64,000 bases of DNA from Luteococcus sp052116585 (GTDB lineage: Bacteria > Actinomycetota > Actinomycetes > Propionibacteriales > Propionibacteriaceae). Shown piece after piece: positions 39,374-48,032 of the stretch. The DNA is taken from NCBI RefSeq assembly GCF_052116585.1, contig NZ_JBQKKT010000003.1, forward strand, positions 124,001 to 188,000. The letters run 5' to 3'. How positions within the stretch are numbered: the first letter of the stretch is position 1; every line of letters starts with the position of its first letter. A model generated the notes under the pieces. It was not told the origin of the DNA and ran no database searches. It worked only from the letters and a program-made list of their open reading frames with translations. Made by a program: the position numbers and the translations under genes.

Positions 39374-40555
39374 TCAGTGGTAGGGCTGCAGCCCCCACCA
39401 CGGGAAGACCGCCCGTGACGTGGCCACCAGGGCCGGGTCCGGCTCGTCGGGATAGATCTTGTCCGTGGTCAGGATGCTGGTGCTGATGGTTGCGTCGGGG
39501 TCGCCCATGGTGGGGCAGCCCTCGTCGCGCAGCCGGCTGGCCCAGTCCTTCGGGGTCGGCATCGTCGGATCGACGGGAGTGCCCGCCACCTCCGCCAGCA
39601 GGTGGGTCCAGGCCCGGGCGGCGGCGTCGCGACGGTAACCTCCGCCGCCGACGGCCACCCAGCGTCCACCGGCATAGCGTTCCGCCCACACGCCCACCTG
39701 GCGCATGGAGATGGACATGGCGTCCATGGTGATCGGCAGGTGGGTGAGCGGATCGCTGCGGTGCGGATCGGCGCCGTGTTGGGTCACCAGGATCTGCGGG
39801 CGGAAGGCGCCCAGCAGGGGTGGCACGACGGCATTCATGGCGCGCAGCCACTGCAGGTCGCAGGCGTCCGGCGGCAACGGCACGTTCACGGCGGTGCCGA
39901 AGGCGTCCGGCCCGCCGATCTCGTGCGCGAAGCCGGTGCCGGGGAACAGGTGCAGCCCCGTCTCGTGGACGGAGATGGTCAGCACGCGCGGATCATTCCA
40001 GAAGGCCTGTTCCACGCCGTCGCCGTGGTGTGCGTCGAGGTCCAGGTAGGCCACCCGCTGGGCGCCCTGGTCCAGCAGCCAGGCGATCGCCACGGCCGCA
40101 TCGTTGTAGAGGCAGAAGCCAGCAGCCTGGGCCGGCATGGCGTGGTGCAGCCCGCCGGACACGTTCACGGCGCGGCGTGCCCGGCCCGTCCAGACCAGTT
40201 CCGCGGCGGTGGTGGTGGCCGCGGCAATCCGGGAGGCGACGTCCGGCAACCCTGGCACGACGGGATTGTCCTCCCCGCCGATGCCCAGCTCGGGGTGCTC
40301 CTGGCCGTCGTGCAGCGCCTGGACGTACTCGTCGGAGTGCACCAACCGCAGCAGGTCGTCGCTGGGCTCGCGGGGTGCCACCAGGTCGTACTGGTCGAGC
40401 ACGCCGCAGTGGTCGGCCAGCTCGATCGCCAGTCGCACCCGGTCCGGCCCCATCGGGTGGGTGTCTCCAAAGCTGTACTCGGTCAGCACACCGTCGTGCA
40501 CCAGGACGGGGCGGGTGCCAGGGGGAGCGGCCGGGGGAAGGGTGGGGGCACTCAT
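39374..40555 (-). CDS. acuC: Acetoin-utilization/histone-deacetylase-like lysine deacetylase AcuC
   Basis: Zinc deacylase of the arginase/HDAC fold, 393 residues. DLDAHHGDGVEQAF holds the zinc Asp and His, QHGADPHRSDPL the later Asp, and VGGGGYRRDAAARAW the catalytic glycine-rich loop. Known AcuC enzymes remove acetyl groups from acyl-CoA synthetase lysines and reactivate them. It overlaps the upstream acetyltransferase gene by four bases, strongly suggesting a reversible acetylation pair. Confidence 0.92.
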   Translation of the reverse strand: MSAPTLPPAAPPGTRPVLVHDGVLTEYSFGDTHPMGPDRVRLAIELADHCGVLDQYDLVAPREPSDDLLRLVHSDEYVQALHDGQEHPELGIGGEDNPVVPGLPDVASRIAAATTTAAELVWTGRARRAVNVSGGLHHAMPAQAAGFCLYNDAAVAIAWLLDQGAQRVAYLDLDAHHGDGVEQAFWNDPRVLTISVHETGLHLFPGTGFAHEIGGPDAFGTAVNVPLPPDACDLQWLRAMNAVVPPLLGAFRPQILVTQHGADPHRSDPLTHLPITMDAMSISMRQVGVWAERYAGGRWVAVGGGGYRRDAAARAWTHLLAEVAGTPVDPTMPTPKDWASRLRDEGCPTMGDPDATISTSILTTDKIYPDEPDPALVATSRAVFPWWGLQPYH

Positions 40556-43215
40556 GTGGCGCGCCTGGCCAGAGGGTCACGTTCCACGGGCATCGGGACG
40601 ATCCGCATCCGCCCGCCGACGATCGCGGTGCCGCCGGGGGAGGCGATCACCGGCTGCAGCTCGATCTCGGCCAGCGCCGCCTGGTCATCCTTGAGCAGGG
40701 CCAGCCGCACCAGCACGTCGCTGATCGCATCCATGTCCACGGGCCGCGAGCCGCGGTAGCCGTGCAGCAGGGGCGCGGCCTGTAGGTCGTCCAGCAGGGC
40801 ACGGGCGTCGCGGGGGTGCAGGGGTGGGACGCCCCACGCGATGTCGCCCAGCAGGTCCGACGGTGGCCCGGCCACCCCGACACTGATCATCGGGCCCAGC
40901 ACGGCGTCCTCCAGCCCGCGCACGGTCAGCGAGGTTCCGGTGGCCATCGTCGTCTGCACCACCGGCTTGAGCTCGAGTGGGTCCAGGCCGTCGGTGAGTC
41001 CCAGGTCCTGTGCGGTGCGGCCCAGCGACTCCCAGGCGCGCTCCATGCCCTCGGCATCCTCGATGTGGAAGAAATTGGTGGCCAGCTCGGGACGTCCACG
41101 CACCAGCGAGGCGGTGGCCTTGAGGACGACGTCCCAGCCCAGCTCCTCGGCCGCTGCGACGGCCTGCTCCAGGCTCGTGACAGGCCGCCACGGCACCAGG
41201 GTCAGGCCGTAGGCATCCAGGATCTCGGCGCACTCGGCGTCGGTGGCCCAGCGACCCTCGGGGGCATCGGCCAGGATCTCCTCGATGATGGCGCGGGCAC
41301 GGCGGGTGTCGCCCGACGGCAGGGCGTCCTGCTCGCCGGCGCTGCGCTGGCGCTCCCGGTGGTTCTCGTTCTCCACCACCAACGCCAGGGCCTGCAGGGC
41401 GTCGGCGTAGTGGGTGAAGGTGGGCAGTTGACCCATCCCGTCGTCGCCGTCGGTGCGCATCGGGGCGTCCCGGAAGCCGACGAAGACACCCACGACGGGC
41501 ACTGGGCTGGTGCTGGCGATCTCGGTCAGGCCGCGGTGCACCTCGTCGAGCAGGGGGTCGGCCACCTCCACGACGGCGCTCACCACGGCGTCCACCTCGC
41601 CGCTGGCAGCGGCTTCGGCGGTGCGGGCAATCAGCTGTTCGGCGGCGGGCTGGTCGTGCACGACGACGGGATCGCCGGGCTCCAACCCGAAGCGGATGGC
41701 GGCCTGTGCCATCTGGTGCGCCAGCCCACCCGAGTTGGCGATCACGCGCACGCGCCGGCCGCGGGGAATGGGCTGGCGGGCGATCAGCTGCGCGATGTCG
41801 TACATGGTGTCGCGTCGGCTCACCACAATGGCGCCGGTCTGGTTGATCACCTGGTCCAGCGCCTTGGCCGGCGCGCTGGGCAGGTCCAACTGGTCATTGC
41901 GGGCGGAGTTCAGGGCACGCGACGGGGTGAACACCACCACGGGTTTGGTCAGTGCCAGGCGTCGCATCACGCGGAAGAACTTGCGCGGGTTGCCGACGGA
42001 GTCCAGCGAGAGCAGGCAGACGCGCGTGCGTTCGTCGTCGGTCCAGTACTGCATCACGTCATTGCCGGTGACGTCGGCGAAGGCGCCGGTGGCGATGAAG
42101 GAGGACAGGCCGATGCCGAGCTCCTGGGCGCGGGCCAGCACGATGGTGGCCACGCCGGCGGTCTGGGTGAACAGGCCGACCACGCCGCGTCGGGGGCGTC
42201 GGGCGGGGGAGGCGTTGAGGCAGACCTCCGGATCGGTGTTGACCAGGCCCAGGGCGGTGGGGCCGAGCGCCCGCAGCCCATGGGTGCGCGCCCAGGAGAC
42301 CAGCTGGCGGGCGTCCTCCTGGCCGATCGGGGCGGGGCTGGTGCCGGCCAGCACCAGGATGCCGCGGGCATTCTTCTCCGACGCCTCGACGATCAGCTCT
42401 TCCAGCCCGTCGACGCCGGCCCGAACCACCACCAGATCGATGTCGCCGGAAATCTGGCGCAGGCTGCGCTCGTGGCTCTCGGTGGAGCTGTCGGCGGTGG
42501 TCACCACCAGCAGCTCGCCGCGGTAACCCACGTCGGCGATGGAGCTGATGATCGGGCTCACCTGGGAGACCTCCCCGACGACGGCCATCCGTCGGGGGGT
42601 CAGAAGGCCGCGGATGGCATTGCTCTCCGCCTTGTGTTCGCGCTGCTCCATCACCTCGCGCGACTTCTCGGTGGCCTCCAGCGGGAAGTCCACCAGGATG
42701 CAGCCGTCGCTCAGCTCGGGCCGCACGGAGTAGCCGGCACGGGTGAAGACTTGCACCATGCGTCGGTTCTGGGTGAGCATCTCCGCGGTGAAACGCTCGA
42801 CGCCGCACTCGCGCCCGATCTGCGCCAGGTGCTCCAGCAGGATGTTGCCCACGCCGCGGCCCTGCTGGTCGTCCTGCACCAGGAAGGCGACATTGGCCAC
42901 CCGCTGGGGGAGGAACTGCTCGATCACCTCGTAGTGGGCGAAGGCGACGATCTCCTCGTCGACGGCCAGCAGGATGGCCACCCGGTCACGGTTGTCCGGG
43001 TTGGTGTACTCCTCGAGCTCCTGCTCGCTCAGCGTCGGGTGGGCGGCGAAGAAGCGGAGGTACTTGGACTGTTCGGAGACGCGGGAGTAGAAGGCGACCA
43101 TCGCGTCGCGGTCTTCGGGGGTGATTGGTCGCAGCTGCGCGATCCCACCGTCGGCGAGGACGACATCGGCCTCCCACTGGGCGGGATCACTGGCGGCGCT
43201 GGAGGGCCAGTTCAT
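40552..43215 (-). CDS. Protein lysine acetyltransferase: GNAT plus NDP-forming acyl-CoA-synthetase-like domains
   Basis: 887 residues. Order: GNAT acetyltransferase (about 15-175, with QDDQQGRGVGNILLEHL as acetyl-CoA loop), CoA-binding Rossmann domain (about 205-330), succinyl-CoA-ligase-like domains (about 340-640), ATP-grasp (about 665-880). This is the actinobacterial PatA order, with GNAT first; enterobacterial Pat has GNAT last. Known members acetylate the active-site lysine of acyl-CoA synthetases. The start is ATG 43215 with TAGCCT six bases before it, so leaderless. It is co-transcribed with acuC. Confidence 0.9.
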   Translation of the reverse strand: MNWPSSAASDPAQWEADVVLADGGIAQLRPITPEDRDAMVAFYSRVSEQSKYLRFFAAHPTLSEQELEEYTNPDNRDRVAILLAVDEEIVAFAHYEVIEQFLPQRVANVAFLVQDDQQGRGVGNILLEHLAQIGRECGVERFTAEMLTQNRRMVQVFTRAGYSVRPELSDGCILVDFPLEATEKSREVMEQREHKAESNAIRGLLTPRRMAVVGEVSQVSPIISSIADVGYRGELLVVTTADSSTESHERSLRQISGDIDLVVVRAGVDGLEELIVEASEKNARGILVLAGTSPAPIGQEDARQLVSWARTHGLRALGPTALGLVNTDPEVCLNASPARRPRRGVVGLFTQTAGVATIVLARAQELGIGLSSFIATGAFADVTGNDVMQYWTDDERTRVCLLSLDSVGNPRKFFRVMRRLALTKPVVVFTPSRALNSARNDQLDLPSAPAKALDQVINQTGAIVVSRRDTMYDIAQLIARQPIPRGRRVRVIANSGGLAHQMAQAAIRFGLEPGDPVVVHDQPAAEQLIARTAEAAASGEVDAVVSAVVEVADPLLDEVHRGLTEIASTSPVPVVGVFVGFRDAPMRTDGDDGMGQLPTFTHYADALQALALVVENENHRERQRSAGEQDALPSGDTRRARAIIEEILADAPEGRWATDAECAEILDAYGLTLVPWRPVTSLEQAVAAAEELGWDVVLKATASLVRGRPELATNFFHIEDAEGMERAWESLGRTAQDLGLTDGLDPLELKPVVQTTMATGTSLTVRGLEDAVLGPMISVGVAGPPSDLLGDIAWGVPPLHPRDARALLDDLQAAPLLHGYRGSRPVDMDAISDVLVRLALLKDDQAALAEIELQPVIASPGGTAIVGGRMRIVPMPVERDPLARRAT

Positions 43216-43227
43216 GGTGAAAGGCTA
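43213..43227 (-). promoter_or_regulatory. -10 box for leaderless protein acetyltransferase transcript
   Basis: TAGCCT (43227-43222 on the minus strand) lies six bases before the ATG, with no ribosome-binding site between. Confidence 0.55.
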
Positions 43228-43465
43228 GGCGAAGGGGCGGACGCTGGCCAGAGTGTCCGGGCCGCTTTCGGGTATGGGATGGGGTTGCCGCGTGACCCGC
43301 TGCCCGGGAGGGGTTGGCCGATGGCTTTCTTCTCCCGCTGGTGGGAGTGGTTTTGGGAATCGCCGACGCGACGCCGATTTGTGTTGGTGACGCAACTTCC
43401 TCTAAAGTTCTGCGGGTCGCCCGGAGCAGGAAGTCCTGATCGGGAGACTGGCCAGAGAGTCAGAT

Positions 43466-43494
43466 TTGGCAGGACGAAAGCCCTGTACTAAGCT
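43466..43494 (+). promoter_or_regulatory. tRNA-Thr/Met promoter
   Basis: TTGGCA (43466-43471) and TAAGCT (43489-43494) at 17-base spacing. The expected start is about seven bases before tRNA-Thr. Confidence 0.65.
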
Positions 43495-43507
43495 GAATCC
43501 TCGGCAC

Positions 43508-43580
43508 GCCCCTATAGCTCAGTAGGCAGAGCGTCTCCATGGTAAGGAGAAGGTCAGCAGTTCGATTCTGCTTGGGGGCT
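43508..43580 (+). tRNA. tRNA-Thr (GGT)
   Basis: 73 bases. Acceptor GCCCCTA pairs with TGGGGGC (one G-U), anticodon loop ATGGTAA, T-loop TTCGATT. CCA not encoded. Confidence 0.97.
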
Positions 43581-43645
43581 CTGATTGTTCACGGACGGCC
43601 GTTGACCCAGCGGCTCGGGAAACCGAACAGGTTCGCGAGCAACAT

Positions 43646-43720
43646 GGCGGGGTAGCTCAGGGGTAGAGCAAGCGGCTCATAATCGCTGTGTCGCGGGTTC
43701 GATTCCCGCCTCCGCTACCA
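43646..43720 (+). tRNA. tRNA-Met (CAT)
   Basis: 72 bases plus an encoded CCA. Anticodon loop CTCATAA, T-arm GCGGG-TTCGATT-CCCGC. Acceptor GGCGGGG pairs with CTCCGCT with two G-U pairs, including the first pair. It lacks the initiator G-C triplet pattern in the anticodon stem, so it is elongator-like. It is the only tRNA of the four here with CCA in the DNA. Confidence 0.93.
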
Positions 43721-43773
43721 AGATAGATCCACCTCTGCCACAGGCAGACCACGCTCCACACGAAGGAACGAAC

Positions 43774-43944
43774 ATGGCCAAGAAGGGCGGGGACATTCGT
43801 CCCAAGATCACGCTTGCCTGCACCGAGTGCAAGGAGCGCAACTACATCACCAAGAAGAACCGTCGCAATGACCCAGATCGTCTTGAGCTGAAGAAGTTCT
43901 GCCCCAAGTGCAGCAGCCACACCGCTCACCGCGAGACCCGCTGA
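43774..43944 (+). CDS. rpmG: 50S ribosomal protein L33
   Basis: 56-residue zinc-ribbon form of L33, a large-subunit protein near the E site. The translation begins AKKGGDIRPKITLACTECK; the two CXXC pairs (ACTECK, FCPKCS) show that this is the zinc-binding version. The start follows GAAGGAACGAAC. tRNA-Thr and tRNA-Met lie just upstream, the standard actinobacterial order, in which hadA normally follows; here the first repeat array and a phytase-like gene intervene. Confidence 0.96.
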   Translation: MAKKGGDIRPKITLACTECKERNYITKKNRRNDPDRLELKKFCPKCSSHTAHRETR

Positions 43945-43960
43945 GCAGTTACTGAACTTC

Positions 43961-44001
43961 AGAACCGGCCGTCACCCGTCATGGGTGGCGGCCGGTTCTG
44001 C
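43961..44001 (+). terminator. Terminator after rpmG
   Basis: Seventeen-base arms (43961-43977 and 43983-43999, AGAACCGGCCGTCACCC start) with one G-U pair and a GTCAT loop. Confidence 0.8.
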
Positions 44002-44089
44002 GTCGTCCAGCGGCGGGGGGGTGGCGGGAGTGGCGCGTGGGGTTGGTGCTTTCACTGGTCTGGGGGGCTCCCTGGCCCGGTGTCCCTCG

Positions 44090-44345
44090 GGCCCAGTGTT
44101 TGCGCGTCGCGTGGGTTTGGTGGTCTCGCGACGGGTATTGCGCACGCGGGGTGTTGGAACCCACGCGGGATCAGTGCTGGTGTTCCAATCCCACGCGGGG
44201 TCAGTGCTGGGGGCTCCAGGCGGCCCGGTGTTTGCGCGTCGCGTGGGTTTGGTGGTCTCGCGACGGGTATTGCGCACGCGGGGTGTTGGAACCCACGCGA
44301 GGGCGGGGCTGGGTGTTCCAATCCCACGCGAGACGAGCGGGAGAC
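44090..44345. repeat. Repeat array A: CGCGTGGG/CCCACGCG family
   Basis: Fills most of the 494-base gap between rpmG and the phytase-like gene. It holds eight half-sites of the CGCGTGGG or CCCACGCG type. Two near-identical 60-base cores start at 44108 and 44240; they sit in a 132-base direct repeat. Each core opens with CGCGTGGGTTTGG and closes with GGAACCCACGCG, so the ends are inverted. No coding is evident; open frames through it exist only because the repeat lacks stop codons. Confidence 0.9.
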
Positions 44346-44375
44346 CAGGTCCGCCGGCCCCCCCGGGACAACAAC

Positions 44376-44403
44376 GAGCTCCCGGACCATGGTCCGGGAG
44401 CCC
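44376..44403 (-). terminator. Terminator of the phytase-like gene
   Basis: GCTCCCGGACC (44378-44388), AT centre, GGTCCGGGAGC (44391-44401): a perfect palindrome just after the minus-strand gene, followed on that strand by GTTGTTGT. Confidence 0.75.
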
Positions 44404-44438
44404 GCATGTTGCCCCATCTCCAAGGGGCAGCGGCTGGG

Positions 44439-46718
44439 TCAGCCCTTCAGCTTGCGGCCCAGGTTGAGGAAGACGGTCTCCCCATTGTTGTCGTCGACGC
44501 CGTCATTGTCGGTGATGACGTACAGGTCACCCCGGGCGTCGACGGTCATTCCCTCCAACTTCTCCTGGGTCCAGCCCTTGGTGGCCTGCAGGTGCGGCAG
44601 GACGTCGACGGCCAGTTCCTTGGCCAGTACCGGGAGCAGCTGGCCGTCGGCGACGCCCTTGCCCTTGATGTCCACCGTGTAGATGCGCTTGATGCTGGCG
44701 TCGGGACCATTGAGCTTGTCACGCTCGATGACGGCGAGGGTGTCCTGGTCGAGCAGGTGGATCTCGCTCAGGCCGATCCAGTCACCCTCGACGTCGGTGC
44801 TCTCCAGCTGGTAGCCGTAGAAGGTGCAGGTTCCGGCCTTCACGTCATAGCGGCCGATGCGGGTGACGTCCTCGCCCTTGGCCTCGCGCTGCATGGCGAC
44901 GTAGAGCACGGAGCCGTCGGCGGTGCCGGTGATGCCCTCGATGCCCTGCTTGCCCAGCTTGGCGGTGTAGCCCTCGGGCAGTGTCACCTCGCGGAGCACG
45001 GCACCCCTGGCGTCGGTCTCGACGAGCATGTTCTCGGGACCCTTGGCGCCCTCGACGCCCAGCCAGAAGCCGGAACGATCCCGCTTCAGCCAGATGCCCT
45101 CGACGTCATAGCTGGCCTGCTTGCCGTCCTTCGTGACGGGGATCTCGCGGGTGATGCGAGCCGGCTGGGCCTGCTTGCCCTTGCCCTTGGCCTGCGATCC
45201 GGTGGCCTCGATCTGCAGGATCCGGGTGTCCTTGTAGGCGGCGTCAGTGGCGCTCCAGAGGAGGCCGGGCTTCTTGGGGTCGGCGGTCAGCGCGCCCAGG
45301 GCACCCCATGCAATGTCATGGGTGGCACTGATCTGCGGGTAGGCGGGCTTGGCCTTGCGGCTGAACTGGTAGGTCTGCACGGTGGCGCGGATGTTGTTCT
45401 CGGCCTCGTCCACCTCGCTGGAGACCACGAGCAGGTTGCGCGACGGCACCGGCAGCAGTCCCTCGGGGCCATTGGTGGAGGGCAGCATCTGCAGGTAGCG
45501 CGGCTTGCTGGGCTTGCTCACGTCGTAGACGGCGACGACATTGGCACGCTCGGAGCCGACGAAGGCGTAGCGCTTGCCGTTGAAGGTGGCCACTGCCAGG
45601 CCCTCGGGCTCGACGCCCTTCTTGGCGGCGCGACCCTCCGGCCAGTGGCCATTGGCGATGACGGCCTGCTCCAGGCTGTTGCCCGCATCCCAGGTGACCT
45701 TGCCGCTGGTGGCGTCGAAGATGGTCCAGCCGCGGGTGCCACCCTTCCAGTCGCCCTCGTTGGCGATGGCGACGTGCCGGCCGTCCACCCAGCCGATGCT
45801 GTCGGGCTCACGCGGTGCGGTGATGCTGTCGGTGGGGTTGATGACCCCGTCCTTCTTGGTGTCGACGCCGTCGACGGTGGCAGTGCCGGCGCTGAAGTGG
45901 TTCAGCACCTTCTGGGCGCGGGGATCGATGATGGCGATGTGGTTGTTCTCCTGCATCGTCAGGGCGACGCGGCTGCCATCGGGGCTGAACTTGACGTACT
46001 CGGGCTCGGGATCGGTGTTGGCCACCATGCCCTGCAGACCGGTGAGGTCGGTGCGCTTGACCTGCCAGTCGGCAACGTCGGCGGTGAGCTCCAGCGACGC
46101 GAGGAATCCCGCGGGAGGCTGCGGGATGTCGCCCTCCTCGAGGCCCTCGGGGGTGAACTCCTCGTCACGCTGATTCTCGATGGCGATGGCGGCCCAGCGG
46201 CCGTCGGGGCTCACGTCGATGGAGTCGGGCTGGCCGCCCAGGTCGATCTCGCGCAGCAGCTCGCGGCTCTTGAGGTCGAAGACCAGCATGCTGCCCTTGG
46301 GATCGGTGAAGTTGCCGTCGGTCTTGTCGACGCAGACCAGGATCTTGTCGCCGGTGGCGTAGACGCTGGTGGGCTCGCCGGGGACGGCGACGGTGCCGAG
46401 CGGCTTCGGGTTGGCCGGGTCTCGGAGGTCCACGAAGCCGATGCGCTTGCCGGCCGCGTCGGTGTAGATGACGGTCTTGCCGTCGGGCGTGATGGTGGAG
46501 ATCTCGGCCACCGCCACCTCATCCTTGCTGGCGTTGAGGTAGGCCGGGAAGGTGGAGACGCGCTGGAAGGAGCCGGCCGCCTTGTTCTGGTGCTTGCCGT
46601 GATGGTGCCCAGCGCGGTCGGAGCGGTCGGCGTGGGCGACGGGCGCGGTGCAGGCGAGGCTGACGGCCAGGGCGACTGCGGCCAGGCCGGCGGATCCGCG
46701 ACGGATGCTGCTGTTCAA
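44439..46718 (-). CDS. Secreted esterase-like-activity-of-phytase family beta-propeller protein
   Basis: 759 residues. A signal peptide (Arg-Arg near residue 8, hydrophobic core, AHA before DRSDRAG at about residue 31) sends it out of the cell. The middle is a WD/YVTN-like propeller (ITPDGKTVIYTD, VSPDGRWAAIAI, FSPDGSRVALTM), and the C-terminal 300 residues match the phytase-esterase-like family (GIEGITGTADGSVLYVAMQ, LEGMTVDARGDLYVITDNDG). No ATG fits; TTG 46718 follows AGGGGA by six bases and gives a clean signal peptide, with GTG 46733 as the alternative. It is bracketed by repeat arrays A and B. Substrate unknown. Confidence 0.8.
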   Translation of the reverse strand: MNSSIRRGSAGLAAVALAVSLACTAPVAHADRSDRAGHHHGKHQNKAAGSFQRVSTFPAYLNASKDEVAVAEISTITPDGKTVIYTDAAGKRIGFVDLRDPANPKPLGTVAVPGEPTSVYATGDKILVCVDKTDGNFTDPKGSMLVFDLKSRELLREIDLGGQPDSIDVSPDGRWAAIAIENQRDEEFTPEGLEEGDIPQPPAGFLASLELTADVADWQVKRTDLTGLQGMVANTDPEPEYVKFSPDGSRVALTMQENNHIAIIDPRAQKVLNHFSAGTATVDGVDTKKDGVINPTDSITAPREPDSIGWVDGRHVAIANEGDWKGGTRGWTIFDATSGKVTWDAGNSLEQAVIANGHWPEGRAAKKGVEPEGLAVATFNGKRYAFVGSERANVVAVYDVSKPSKPRYLQMLPSTNGPEGLLPVPSRNLLVVSSEVDEAENNIRATVQTYQFSRKAKPAYPQISATHDIAWGALGALTADPKKPGLLWSATDAAYKDTRILQIEATGSQAKGKGKQAQPARITREIPVTKDGKQASYDVEGIWLKRDRSGFWLGVEGAKGPENMLVETDARGAVLREVTLPEGYTAKLGKQGIEGITGTADGSVLYVAMQREAKGEDVTRIGRYDVKAGTCTFYGYQLESTDVEGDWIGLSEIHLLDQDTLAVIERDKLNGPDASIKRIYTVDIKGKGVADGQLLPVLAKELAVDVLPHLQATKGWTQEKLEGMTVDARGDLYVITDNDGVDDNNGETVFLNLGRKLKG

Positions 46719-46929
46719 GGTTGTTCCCCTCACGAGTGGGGGCGCGGACGGGGTACTCCGCGCCGTGGTGGAGGGCTCAGCCAAGCAATCCATGGTGAAC
46801 GTCGGGGGAGGCGTTGGTGTGGCAACGGTGAACGAGCCGGGCGTTCTTCTGCTGGGGTGGGAATGCTGGGGTGCGCACGGGCTCCGACGGGTGTCCGGGT
46901 GAGCGGGAGCTGCTGGGTTGGCTGGTGTA

Positions 46930-47108
46930 GGGGTGTGCCCGTGGGGCAGCCGTCGCTCCCGTGGGACAGCCGTCGCGTGGGTTTGGTGTGCTCGCGATGG
47001 GTAGGGCGCGCGCGGGGTGTTGGAACCCACGCGGGGCTGAGCCAAAGGGGGCCAAACCCACGCGGGGCTGAGCCAAAGGGGGCCAATCCCACGCGGGGCT
47101 GCGGTGAT
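46930..47108. repeat. Repeat array B: CGCGTGGG/CCCACGCG family
   Basis: Occupies most of the 454-base gap between the phytase-like gene and hadA. One 60-base core (46974-47035) is followed by tandem CCCACGCGGGGCTG units, two of them in a 33-base direct repeat with GAGCCAAAGGGGGCCAA. Upstream, GTGGG(A/G)CAGCCGTCGC occurs twice. The first 200 bases beside the phytase start contain its promoter region, in which I see no clear boxes. Confidence 0.88.
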
Positions 47109-47159
47109 CACCCCACAACCCCACCTGCCAGCCATCCACCCGGGCCGGACGACGGCCGG

Positions 47160-47175
47160 TAGCCTTGACCGCATG
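47160..47175 (+). promoter_or_regulatory. -10 box for leaderless hadA
   Basis: TAGCCT (47160-47165), seven bases, then ATG 47173. No ribosome-binding site. Confidence 0.6.
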
Positions 47176-47619
47176 CCGATCACCCCTGAACACGTCGGGC
47201 GCAGCTATCCGCCCACGGCCCCGTATCGCGTCAGTCGCGCCAAGATTGCCGAGTTCGCCGCGGCGCTGGGCGGCCGGGAGGGTGGCGACGCGAACCCCGC
47301 CTACGCCGGTGAGAACCCCATCGCCCCGCCCACTTTCGCGATCGTGATCGGCGCGCAGGCCTGGGATGCCCTCTTCCAGGACGAGGAGCTCGATCTGGCC
47401 CTGATGCGCACCATGCACGCAGACCAGAAGTTCGTCTGGCACCGCCCCATGCGGGAGGGCGACGACGTGGTGGCCCAGCTCACCATCGAGAAGGTGCGCA
47501 ATCGCGGCACCACGGACATGGTCACGGTCGGTGTGGAGATGCGCACCGTCCAGGGGGAGGCGCTGTGCACGGCCACCAGTCAGCTGATCCACACCCGGCC
47601 CGAGGAGGAGCAGGCATGA
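47173..47619 (+). CDS. hadA: MaoC-like dehydratase subunit, HadA type
   Basis: 148-residue hot-dog-fold protein with a FAS1-type dehydratase N-terminal domain (GRSYPPTAPYRVSRAKIAEF; NPIAPPTFAIVIGAQ; FVWHRPMREGDDVVAQL). In mycobacteria HadA is the stabilising, non-catalytic partner of HadB in the 3-hydroxyacyl-ACP dehydratase of fatty acid elongation. The placement near rpmG, tRNA-Trp, secE and nusG is the same here. It overlaps hadB by four bases. What chains this organism dehydrates with it is not evident. Confidence 0.85.
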   Translation: MPITPEHVGRSYPPTAPYRVSRAKIAEFAAALGGREGGDANPAYAGENPIAPPTFAIVIGAQAWDALFQDEELDLALMRTMHADQKFVWHRPMREGDDVVAQLTIEKVRNRGTTDMVTVGVEMRTVQGEALCTATSQLIHTRPEEEQA

Positions 47620-48032
47620 GCTTCGATCCCGCCCAGGTTGCCGTCGGCGACCAGCTGCCCGGCCTTGACGTGCACATCACCCGAGAGCAGGTGGTGCGCT
47701 ACTCGGGTGCCTCCACAGACTTCAACCCCATTCACTTCAGCGATCGGCATGCCCGCCAGATCGGACTCGACGGCGTGGTTGCCCACGGCATGTGGACCAT
47801 GGGCACCGCACTGCGCGTGGTGACCGACTGGTGCCAGGATCCGGCTCGCGTCACCAGCTATTTCGTGCGTTTCACCCGTCCGATTCTGGTGCCCGACAAT
47901 GACGAAGGAGCCCCCGTGCACTTCAGTGGAAGCGTGACAGCAGTCAGCGACGGTATGGCCACCGTGGCCCTGACCGCCACCAGCGACGACGACAAGGTGC
48001 TGGGTGCCGTGAAGGTGGAGGTGGCGCTGTGA
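47616..48032 (+). CDS. hadB: MaoC-like dehydratase catalytic subunit, HadB type
   Basis: 138-residue hot-dog-fold hydratase. GASTDFNPIHFSD contains the catalytic Asp (D35) and His (H40) of the hydratase-2 motif, followed by VVAHGMWTMG. It pairs with HadA; the stop overlaps the murB start by four bases. A third subunit like HadC is absent from the window. Confidence 0.88.
   Translation: MSFDPAQVAVGDQLPGLDVHITREQVVRYSGASTDFNPIHFSDRHARQIGLDGVVAHGMWTMGTALRVVTDWCQDPARVTSYFVRFTRPILVPDNDEGAPVHFSGSVTAVSDGMATVALTATSDDDKVLGAVKVEVAL

Noticed and set aside
43508..43720. tRNA-Thr/tRNA-Met as an attachment site for an integrated element
   Set aside because: No integrase and no second copy of a tRNA 3' end are visible within the following 12 kb.
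44037..47162. A 1041-codon plus-strand open frame through arrays A and B and the phytase-like gene
   Set aside because: It is opposite a gene with a signal peptide and recognisable domains, and its ends are just repeat DNA without stop codons.
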